Below are positions 6,511-12,754 of a stretch of 12,754 nucleotides of DNA, one piece after another. Source of the DNA: Gammaproteobacteria bacterium. Its GTDB lineage: Bacteria; Pseudomonadota; Gammaproteobacteria; UBA9339. The position numbers and the translations under genes were made by a program. The notes beneath the pieces are model-generated. The model was not told the origin of the DNA, searched no databases, and saw only the letters and a program-made list of their open reading frames with translations. Numbering within the stretch: the first letter of the stretch is position 1; each line of letters opens with the position of its first letter. Location of the stretch: assembly GCA_018814965.1 (NCBI GenBank), contig JAHIYS010000061.1, positions 1 through 12,754 on the forward strand. The letters run 5' to 3'.

Positions 6511-8444
6511 CTCTAAAAAAAATAAATATGGCATTAGCTGGATATGCCAATGTTGGAAAATCGGTAATTTTTAACCATCTGACTGGCCTCCATCAACATA
6601 TTGGCAACTGGCCAGGAAAAACCATAGAAAAAGCGGAAGGAACCCTGTATTACAAAGGATATACAATTGATGTGCTAGATTTACCAGGAATCTACTCCCT
6701 ATCCACCCATTCATTTGAGGAATTAATTACTCGGGAATATATTGTTTCTGTCAAACCAGACTTTATAGCCAATACGGTTGACGCCACCAATCTTGAAACA
6801 AATCTTATCCTTACCTTGCAGCTTCTCGAACTAGAAAAACCTTTAGTATTAGCTCTAAACATGGTTGATTTACTAAAAAGAAAAGGGATAACCATTGATT
6901 TTGAAAAGTTTGAAAAAATTTTAGAAATACCCATCATTCCAGTAATAGCTACCCAGGGCAAAGGACTGGCTGAAATTATTGACCAAGGGATTAATTTAAC
7001 TAATAAACCAATCGTTCCCAAAACACCAAAATATGGCAAAGAGGTTGAAACAAGGATTGAACAATTAAGCATTCTCCTGCAAAACATAGAGTTATTATAT
7101 CCCAAAAGATTTACTGCAATAAAGCTCCTGGAAAAAGACACGGAAATTGAAAATTTAATACGAGCAAAACACCCTGAAATATTAGAAATAGCACAGAATC
7201 TAAGCCTAGAATTAGAAAAAATTCATGGGCACAGCTCTTCTATAGTGATAGCTGATGAGAGATGTCTTTTGGCTTCTCACATAGCAAAACAGATAAGAAC
7301 CATAACCAAACCCCAAAAAGCCAGCGCTCATGAAATATTAGATATAATAACTGGACATAAAATCCTAGGGTACCCAGTAATGCTCATTATTTTAGGCCTA
7401 ATGTTCTTTACGGTTTTTAAAGGTGGCTCCTATCTCTCTTCTTTCCTCGAGAATCTTTTCTCTACCCTCCAAGTAAATTTTTATTCTACTTTTGGTAACT
7501 CGATCTACGCCGCATTGATCTGGAGCGGCATCGCAAGCTTTCTAGCTTTAATTGAAATTGCTTTGCCCTATATTTTGCCATTTTATTTCTTCTTGTTCAT
7601 TTTAGAAAGCGTGGGATATTTAGCTCGGGTTGCTTTTTTAATGGATCATTTGATGCATAAACTAGGCGTTCACGGAAAAGCCTGCATCCCTCTAATTCTT
7701 GGTTTTGGTTGCAATGTACCAGCCTGTCTTTCCTGTCGAATTATGGAAACCGAAAGGGAGCGATTTATAACTGGTTTGCTGACAGTGTTTGTTCCTTGTA
7801 GCGCCGTTACAGTAATAATTGCTGGGCTTGTAGGAAAATATGTTGGTGTTGGTTGGGCCCTTGGTTTATATCTCTTAATTTTTTTAATAATATTTATCAT
7901 TGGAAAGGCAGCTGCAATCATAACTCCAGGAGAACCTACTGAACTTATTATGGGGATGCCAAGCTATAAACTTCCTAATATGAAAGCTATAGCATTTCAA
8001 ACCTGGTTTAGATTAAAAGAATTTATTTTTATCGCCGGACCCATAGTTATAATTTCTGGAATACTTATTGAGGGAGCCTCTCTTCTAAACCTACTTGCAC
8101 CAATCAGTAATTTTTTATCCCCCATAACAGCGGGCTGGTTAGGCTTACCGCCCGCCATTGGGATACTACTTCTTTTTGGCATTTTAAGAAAGGAATTGAT
8201 TCTGGTTTTGCTAGCTTCTATTTTAGGGACTACTAATTTCATTTTAGTTCTAACCAAAACTCAATTACTGATTCTTGCCCTGGTAAGCATGTTGTATATT
8301 CCTTGCGCTGCTACAATTGCGGCCTTATATAAAGAATTTGGCTGGAAAAAAACATTATTAATAACTTTTCTCAAAATAGCCCTGGCCATAATTGTGGGAG
8401 GATTAGCACTACGAGTATTAAATTTTATCCCCCATTTATACTGA
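6507..8444 (+). CDS. feoB: Ferrous iron transporter FeoB, short form
   Basis: An inner-membrane Fe(II) permease with a cytosolic GTPase-like domain. G motifs: G1 GYANVGKS at 12-19, switch I GNWPGKT at 33-39, G3 DLPG at 58-61, G4 NMVD at 118-121 and G5 ATQGKG at 148-153. A helical linker (about 165-280) leads into the membrane part from about residue 285. The two Gate repeats are present: GFGCNVPAC at 399-407 with VPCSA at 429-433, and YIPCAAT at 597-603. At 645 aa it lacks the length of E. coli FeoB (773). G1 reads GYANVGKS and not the usual GNPNSGKT, and the Arg that normally follows CSA is Val434. From memory this form is closer to those of archaea and some deep bacterial lineages, so transfer is possible. 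It is translationally coupled to feoA by a four-base overlap. Confidence 0.96.
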   Translation: MTLKKINMALAGYANVGKSVIFNHLTGLHQHIGNWPGKTIEKAEGTLYYKGYTIDVLDLPGIYSLSTHSFEELITREYIVSVKPDFIANTVDATNLETNLILTLQLLELEKPLVLALNMVDLLKRKGITIDFEKFEKILEIPIIPVIATQGKGLAEIIDQGINLTNKPIVPKTPKYGKEVETRIEQLSILLQNIELLYPKRFTAIKLLEKDTEIENLIRAKHPEILEIAQNLSLELEKIHGHSSSIVIADERCLLASHIAKQIRTITKPQKASAHEILDIITGHKILGYPVMLIILGLMFFTVFKGGSYLSSFLENLFSTLQVNFYSTFGNSIYAALIWSGIASFLALIEIALPYILPFYFFLFILESVGYLARVAFLMDHLMHKLGVHGKACIPLILGFGCNVPACLSCRIMETERERFITGLLTVFVPCSAVTVIIAGLVGKYVGVGWALGLYLLIFLIIFIIGKAAAIITPGEPTELIMGMPSYKLPNMKAIAFQTWFRLKEFIFIAGPIVIISGILIEGASLLNLLAPISNFLSPITAGWLGLPPAIGILLLFGILRKELILVLLASILGTTNFILVLTKTQLLILALVSMLYIPCAATIAALYKEFGWKKTLLITFLKIALAIIVGGLALRVLNFIPHLY

Positions 8445-8523
8445 AAAACTTAACGCAGCTCTCATTTAGACCCAAATTATTTATAACCAAATCCATATAA
8501 CTTTGTGTTATTATCATCCGCTT

Positions 8524-8754
8524 ATATTGACCATCTTTTTATCAGGAGTCGCCGTTAACTCGTTAAACATTTCGGCCATCGTGGCCCCGAAATGTATTCG
8601 TTAATGCGGCGAGTTCTTGGGCCTCGGTCGCCCTGCGGCTAGGAAACGCCACAGTGACTTTACGCTGACTAAAGATTTTTAAAACTCACTATGTTCTTTT
8701 AAAAATCGTCAGCTACCTCGGACTACTAACCTTCGCTTCGCTTTCCATGGTTAG
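8524..8754. repeat. Palindrome-rich intergenic element (type C)
   Basis: The 8445-8760 gap holds no gene but three inverted repeats. First, CGCCG TTAA (8550-8558) pairs with TTAA..CGGCG (8601-8611), enclosing ACATTTCGG (8567-8575) and CCGAAATGT (8587-8595). Second, GCTGAC (8664-8669) plus GATTTTTAAAA (8674-8684) pairs with TTTTAAAAATC (8697-8707) plus GTCAGC (8708-8713), perfect but for a four-base bulge. Third, CTAACC (8726-8731) pairs with GGTTAG (8749-8754). Its left edge, ATATTGACCA at 8524 and GAGTCGC..TTAA at 8546, resembles the flank and edge of the copy at 10367, hinting at related termini. The region is GC-richer than its surroundings. It may also act as a transcription barrier between feoB and tlc. 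Confidence 0.6.
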
Positions 8755-8760
8755 CAGCGT

Positions 8761-10284
8761 ATGAAAACACAATTAATGAAATTTTTGGGGAGCGTTCTAA
8801 AATTTCCGCTTAAAAAAGGGGAGATTCCAAAGTTCTTCTGCTTTGCTACGATGCTCATGTTTACTGTTTATATTTACAGCATTTTAAGAAATACGAAAGA
8901 TACTTTAATCTTAGGCCATTTGGGCGCAGAACTTATTAGTACTTCAAAACTCTGGGGAGTGCTGCCGTCAGCAGTTATTTTTATGCTGTTTTATACAAAA
9001 TTGGCCAATCTATTCTCTAGAACTACTATCTACCATGCCTTGATCTGGTCTTTTATTGGATTTTTTACGGTCTTTAATTTCTTCCTCTATCCAAACTTAT
9101 CTCATTTAATGATAAATGTGGATTCAGCAATTCAAGCAATGCCCTATTTTAAATACATACTCCAAATGATTGGGGGTTGGCCAATAGTCCTATTTTATAT
9201 ACTTTCAGAATTATGGGGCTCTGTAATGATGGCCCTGATGTTTTGGCAATTAGCAAATCACATCAGCACTCTTGAGGAATCAAGAAGGTTTTATCCTCTA
9301 TTCATGGTTCTTGGGCAAATGGGTTTATTGCTCTCAGGATTAATATCAAAATACGGCTCAATTTCAACTGGAGATTTATCTTCGGAAATAACTTTAAACG
9401 CATGGAAAGGATTTTTAAATAATATAACTTTTACGCTAATAATATCAGGAATAGGATTATCAATAACCTTAATTATTTTGGGTAAAATCGTTGGCAAAAA
9501 AAACATCAACAGCATTATACTCTGCGGCAAAGCTGTTAAAAAGAAAGAGCGTCTTGGATTTTTCGCTAGCTTAAAATATATCTTTTCATCCAAATATATT
9601 GGTCTTATAACCTTGCTTATAATTTGTTACGGGGCCTCAATAAACCTAGTTGAGGGAATTTGGAAAGCTTCGATAAACCTTAACTTCGATGGAAGTAAAG
9701 TCGATATCCAAAACTTTTTTGGGGATGTCCAGATATGGACCGCTTTCATCAGTAGCTTTGCAATGTATGTTGGCTCCCTTGTGCTTAGCAAAGTTCGCTG
9801 GAAAACTGGGGCTTTATTAACCCCAATAATGATTTTAATAACTGGGGTATTGTTCTATGTATTCATAATTTATAGAGAAGGGGGAGTTATTGCTCCAATA
9901 ATCTTAGCATTGGGGACCACCCCAGTATATTTGGCGATAATGTTTGGCGGCTCTCAAAATGTTTTAAGTAAATCGGTAAAATATGCATTTTTTGATCCCA
10001 CTAAAGAGATGGCATATATTCCACTTGATGAGGAGCTGCAAACTAAAGGTAAAGCTGCTGCTGACGTGATAGGAGGCAGATTAGGTAAATCGATGGGCGC
10101 TTTTATTCAATGGAGCGTCTTACAAGTTGGATGGTTATTTAGCCCCAATGTTTCTCTAATCGAGATGTCTAACTATTTCTTTATTATTTTTTGTTTGATT
10201 TTAGGAATTTGGTTTATATCAATCCGATCATTAGACAAAAAGTTTTACGAAAAAGTTGAGGAAAATAGAGTTAGCTGCCAATAA
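8761..10284 (+). CDS. tlc: ATP/ADP translocase (Tlc/NTT nucleotide transporter)
   Basis: A multi-pass inner-membrane carrier that exchanges host ATP for bacterial ADP or, in other family members, imports other nucleotides; which one cannot be told from sequence. At 507 aa it is full length, with many hydrophobic segments. Family signatures: SILRNTKDTLI around residues 40-50, KLWGVLPSAVIFMLFYTKL, ELWGSV from 150, VEGIWKASI around 297-305, and FDPTKEMAYIPL at 411-422 followed by KGKAAADVIGGRLGKS. The ATG at 8761 is the first start possible because an in-frame TAG lies at 8752-8754. No Shine-Dalgarno is visible, and the type C repeat ends only six bases before the ATG, so initiation may be weak or unusual. 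It is the strongest marker in the window of an intracellular, energy-parasitic lifestyle. Confidence 0.96.
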   Translation: MKTQLMKFLGSVLKFPLKKGEIPKFFCFATMLMFTVYIYSILRNTKDTLILGHLGAELISTSKLWGVLPSAVIFMLFYTKLANLFSRTTIYHALIWSFIGFFTVFNFFLYPNLSHLMINVDSAIQAMPYFKYILQMIGGWPIVLFYILSELWGSVMMALMFWQLANHISTLEESRRFYPLFMVLGQMGLLLSGLISKYGSISTGDLSSEITLNAWKGFLNNITFTLIISGIGLSITLIILGKIVGKKNINSIILCGKAVKKKERLGFFASLKYIFSSKYIGLITLLIICYGASINLVEGIWKASINLNFDGSKVDIQNFFGDVQIWTAFISSFAMYVGSLVLSKVRWKTGALLTPIMILITGVLFYVFIIYREGGVIAPIILALGTTPVYLAIMFGGSQNVLSKSVKYAFFDPTKEMAYIPLDEELQTKGKAAADVIGGRLGKSMGAFIQWSVLQVGWLFSPNVSLIEMSNYFFIIFCLILGIWFISIRSLDKKFYEKVEENRVSCQ

Positions 10285-10366
10285 AGAAGCCGACCGTAAA
10301 TGATCCCAACATCTTTTGTTGAATCAATCTTATTGTAATTATATATTGACCAGATCTTTTTTTGCC
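10285..10366. other. Spacer after tlc
   Basis: AT-rich, without a gene. CAACA...TGTTG (10303-10317) makes only a five-base stem and the following T content is scattered, so it is not a convincing terminator. ATATTGACCA at 10343-10352 repeats the same ten bases found at 8524-8533 beside the type C element. Confidence 0.35.
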
Positions 10367-10663
10367 GTCATTGCTATAAGAGTCGCATAATTCGTTAACA
10401 ATAACTAACAATTATAACCAGCGGCGCGCTGCGTCCACGCTACCTAAAACGCTTGATTTTGGAAAAAATTTTATATTTATGATTTCGTCGCAAGCCAACA
10501 TTTTAATAGATGATTTTCCCGAAGGGATAAATATAACAGCCCAGCCAAAGACTCGCGTTGTTTGCGAGTCGTAGGGCTGGGTAATGAACATAGATGAATT
10601 TAAGCTCGTAGAGCGAAATAAAATTCTTTAGTTTTGGATTTTTTCTCAGCAATCTATTGCGCT
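10367..10663. mobile_element. Half copy of the MITE-like element, inverted (copy B)
   Basis: Aligns with the reverse complement of 5453-5748 over its whole length, with about 24 differences by eye including one single-base gap (near 92%). Identical stretches include the block AACATTTTAATAGATGATTT through CAGCCCAGCC (about 50 bases) and one ending TTTGGATTTTTTCTC (about 39 bases). It has the terminal repeat GTCATTGC...AATTCGTT at its left end and one hairpin, and stops at ATTGCGCT just past the centre of the full element, so the other arm is lost. It sits between the convergent tlc and aguA genes, where its hairpin could serve as a bidirectional transcription stop. Confidence 0.8.
10540..10581. 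repeat. Two-tier hairpin, copy 3
   Basis: The outer stem CCCAGCC (10540-10546) pairs with GGCTGGG (10575-10581). The inner stem GACTCGC (10550-10556) pairs with GCGAGTC (10564-10570) around loop GTTGTTT. Compared with copy 2 read on the same strand, one C:G pair has become A:T on both sides, a compensated change. Confidence 0.85.
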
Positions 10664-10685
10664 CTTGTATGTTTAATACAGCCTG

Positions 10686-10716
10686 AACCCCAGCTATTTC
10701 ATAAATTATCTGGGTT
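10686..10716. terminator. Weak inverted repeat over the aguA stop
   Basis: AACCCCAG (10686-10693) can pair with CTGGGTT (10710-10716) with one bulged C and a 16-base loop. There is no T-run on either strand, so a terminator role is doubtful; the hairpin at 10540-10581 is a better candidate. Confidence 0.2.
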
Positions 10717-11755
10717 AAACAATCTCTTGCTGACTCGCGCAATGGATCGTACCAAGCCCCCAAACAAAATCACCACAGTAAATACCAATTACTTCACGCT
10801 TAGGGAACAACTTGGACAAAATATTGAGCGCAATCCGATCGTTAGGATCGTTAAATGTTGGCACCAATACACTATTATTAGTTATCAAAAAATTCGCATA
10901 ACTTGCAGGCAATCTCATCCCCTCAAATATTACTGGCTTTGGCATCGGAAGCTCTATGATGTTAAGATATTTTCCATTTTGATCCTTTGCTGATTTTAAT
11001 CGTTTGAGATTCTCTTTTAGCGGCGCGTAATTTGGATCCTTTTTGTTTTTTTCAACAACTGTAACAATAGTCTTTGAATTTACAAATCTAGCTAAGTCAT
11101 CAACATGTCCATGGGTATCATCGCCAGTTATTCCATTTTTAAGCCAGATCACTTTAGAAATTCCAAAATATTCAGCAAAAACTTTTTCATACCCTTTACG
11201 AGTTAGTCCGGGGTTACGACATTGTTTTTTACTTAGCAAACACTCTTCAGTCGTAAGCAATGTGCCTTTGCCATTAACATCAATAGCCCCCCCTTCTAAA
11301 ACGACACGGGTGTTTTTACCTTTGATAATTGCATGAGGTTGAACCAGTGGCAACCCAAAATAACCAGCAACCCTCATTGGAATCTCATTATCATGACGCC
11401 AATTGTTATATTTTGCCCAAGCATTAAAGTGCCAATCTAGCAACACTACCTCTTTTCCATAATAAACAAAAGTTGGACCTGAATCTCTTAACCATACTCT
11501 ATCAGTGGGAATAACAAAAAAATCTATGTTCTTAAAATCTACCCCCACACGCTTTAAAATATTCATCGCTGATTTTTCTTCTTGAGCATTTTTTACTATC
11601 AGCCGTACCAGCTGACTACTAGTAATATGACGGATAATTTCCGCATAAGCCCACGGAATTGGCTCGAACTTTTTTGGCCAATCCTCTTTATTGTGTGGCC
11701 ATGCTAACCAAATAGCTTCTTGCTTCTCCCACTCTGCTGGCATTCGTAACATCAT
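10715..11755 (-). CDS. aguA: Agmatine deiminase
   Basis: Hydrolyses agmatine to N-carbamoylputrescine and ammonia in the cytosol, the first step of putrescine synthesis from agmatine. At 346 aa it is slightly shorter than the usual 365 or so. The N-terminus RMPAEWEKQEAIWLAWPHN is characteristic. Catalytic features of the guanidine-modifying fold are all present: WLRDSGPTF (Asp91), HGHVDD (residues 215-220, His217) and the nucleophile Cys339 in LGTIHCASQQ close to the C-terminus. LEGGAIDVNGKG is also typical. Its ATG at 11755 overlaps the aguB stop (ATGA), so translation is probably coupled; a second ATG follows at once at 11752. No arginine decarboxylase is visible nearby, so agmatine may come from a distant gene or from the host. 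Confidence 0.96.
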   Translation of the reverse strand: MMLRMPAEWEKQEAIWLAWPHNKEDWPKKFEPIPWAYAEIIRHITSSQLVRLIVKNAQEEKSAMNILKRVGVDFKNIDFFVIPTDRVWLRDSGPTFVYYGKEVVLLDWHFNAWAKYNNWRHDNEIPMRVAGYFGLPLVQPHAIIKGKNTRVVLEGGAIDVNGKGTLLTTEECLLSKKQCRNPGLTRKGYEKVFAEYFGISKVIWLKNGITGDDTHGHVDDLARFVNSKTIVTVVEKNKKDPNYAPLKENLKRLKSAKDQNGKYLNIIELPMPKPVIFEGMRLPASYANFLITNNSVLVPTFNDPNDRIALNILSKLFPKREVIGIYCGDFVWGLGTIHCASQQEIV

Positions 11756-12633
11756 TTTCCAAACCTCTTGGTTATATCACCATAAGCATCAATGCGCCGA
11801 TCCCTGAAGAAAGGCCAAAAGCACCGGGTGCTTTCTTGTAAAGCAGGATCACAAATTGCAGTGAGGATCTCTTCTTTATCATGAGAAGCTTTTGCAAGAA
11901 TTCTACCAAAAGGATCAGCAATAAATGAATTACCCCAAAATTCTAGGCCACCCTCTTTATCCCCTTCATGACCAGTACGATTACAGACCACAACATAGGT
12001 CCCATTAGCTATCGCATGACCACGCTGAATTGTTTCCCAAGCATCAGCTTGTGAAGCTCCAAATTCCTCTTTCTCTTTGGGGTGCCAACCAATCGCTGTC
12101 GGATAACAGATTACATTTGCACCCTGCATCGCGGTAAGACGCGCCGCTTCTGGATACCATTGATCCCAGCAAATTAGCGTACCAATTTTTCCAACCTTAG
12201 TATCCATTGCCTGAAACCCTAGATCCCCTGGAGTAAAATAAAATTTTTCATAATACAAAGGATCATCAGGAATATGCATTTTACGATAGGTTCCTGCGAT
12301 GGAACCATCAACATCGAAAACAACTGCAGTATTATGGTAGATCCCTGCGGCACGACGTTCAAAGATTGAACCAACAATAACTATTTTATGTTGCTTTGCA
12401 ACATCCGCGAGAATAGCAGAAGTAGGGCCTGGGACCGGTTCAGCTAAACCAAATAACTCATGATCCTCTTTTTGACAAAGATATTTAGAACTAAATAACT
12501 CTGGCAAACACACCATCTGGGCCCCTTGTTTTGCAGCCTTTGCCAACAGCTCACATGCGTGATCGATATTTTTTTTGGGGTCATCGGTCATCCGCATTTG
12601 GATAAGACCAAGCATAAATGGTTTTTTAAACAT
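11752..12633 (-). CDS. aguB: N-carbamoylputrescine amidase (nitrilase superfamily)
   Basis: Converts N-carbamoylputrescine to putrescine, CO2 and ammonia, completing the agmatine route begun by AguA. The carbon-nitrogen hydrolase triad is intact: Glu45 in LPELF, Lys118 in YRKMHIPDD and Cys155 in LICWDQWYPEAARL. YYEKFYFTPGD and RRIDAYGDI near the C-terminus match this amidase subgroup better than generic nitrilases. The ATG at 12633 (293 aa) is chosen because AGGAGA lies five bases upstream; an in-frame TTG at 12660 would add nine residues that include the ribosome binding site itself. It is the first visible gene of the agu operon, 58 bases after the stop of a possible upstream frame. Confidence 0.95.
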   Translation of the reverse strand: MFKKPFMLGLIQMRMTDDPKKNIDHACELLAKAAKQGAQMVCLPELFSSKYLCQKEDHELFGLAEPVPGPTSAILADVAKQHKIVIVGSIFERRAAGIYHNTAVVFDVDGSIAGTYRKMHIPDDPLYYEKFYFTPGDLGFQAMDTKVGKIGTLICWDQWYPEAARLTAMQGANVICYPTAIGWHPKEKEEFGASQADAWETIQRGHAIANGTYVVVCNRTGHEGDKEGGLEFWGNSFIADPFGRILAKASHDKEEILTAICDPALQESTRCFWPFFRDRRIDAYGDITKRFGK

Positions 12634-12691
12634 AGGTTCTCCTTTACTTAACTTTAGCAACTAATAAGCTAATTGAACTTTTATAAAACTA

Positions 12692-12754
12692 TTAGATCAT
12701 AACCTCAACATCTGCGCTATGCTTATGATATTGGGTAAATAATACGCCACGAAA
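12692..12754 (-). CDS. Possible C-terminal tail of an upstream gene (cut by window edge)
   Basis: The minus strand is open from the window edge for 20 codons and ends in TAA at 12694-12692; it reads GVLFTQYHKHSADVEVMI at the end. I do not recognise it. The codon choice looks ordinary and the 58-base spacing to aguB would allow an operon, but 20 codons is too short to exclude a chance open frame. If real, an arginine decarboxylase or polyamine gene would make sense by context only. Confidence 0.35.
   Translation of the reverse strand, partial: FRGVLFTQYHKHSADVEVMI

Noticed and set aside
10503..10993. Open frames at 10503-10763 (-) and 10634-10993 (+)
   Set aside because: The first is the MITE-like half copy plus the aguA 3' flank, the second is antisense to aguA. 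Neither shows family features.
12634..12660. Upstream TTG start for aguB
   Set aside because: The nine extra codons cover the AGGAGA ribosome binding site of the ATG at 12633.

Overview
The window looks like chromosomal DNA of an AT-rich, host-dependent bacterium. The main pointer is a full-length ATP/ADP translocase of the Tlc family (8761-10284), a transporter typical of obligate intracellular bacteria such as Rickettsiales, Chlamydiae, Dependentiae and some Legionellales-like lineages. Repeat-rich gaps and three consecutive gene products with signal peptides fit the same lifestyle. A bona fide glutaminyl-tRNA synthetase argues against a typical alphaproteobacterial rickettsia, which usually makes Gln-tRNA by amidation. 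I cannot name the phylum from sequence alone. The standard code is used, with TGA as a stop.

Layout. 1-555 (-): N-terminal part of an M3 oligopeptidase A with an unusual signal peptide, cut by the window edge. 662-2083 (-): secreted leucine-rich-repeat protein of unknown role, an effector candidate, bracketed by two direct copies of a short repeat. 2244-2372 (-): decayed duplicate of the 3' end of glnS. 2619-3533 (+): exported calcineurin-like metallophosphatase. 3519-5210 (-): intact glnS, overlapping the metallophosphatase tail to tail. 5211-6267: about 1 kb without a gene, packed with repeats and ending in a candidate Fur box. 6268-8444 (+): feoA-feoB ferrous iron uptake operon with an ATGA overlap. 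8445-8760: a second palindrome-rich repeat that ends a few bases before the translocase start. 8761-10284 (+): tlc. 10367-10663: inverted copy of the repeat found before feoA. 10715-12633 (-): aguA and aguB, an ATGA-overlapped operon turning agmatine into putrescine. 12692-12754 (-): possible C-terminal tail of an upstream gene.

How it fits together: Fe(II) import, nucleotide import and putrescine synthesis are all plausible needs of an intracellular parasite. The exported proteins may act in the envelope or on the host.

The most unusual signal is a MITE-like element (about 5309-5748). It has terminal inverted repeats and two opposed copies of a two-tier hairpin; a half copy lies at 10367-10663 in reverse orientation. 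Among the three hairpin copies the inner stem changes sequence but stays perfectly paired, which suggests that the structure is what is conserved. The two long copies, about 92% identical by eye over 296/297 bp, form inverted repeats around feoAB-tlc.
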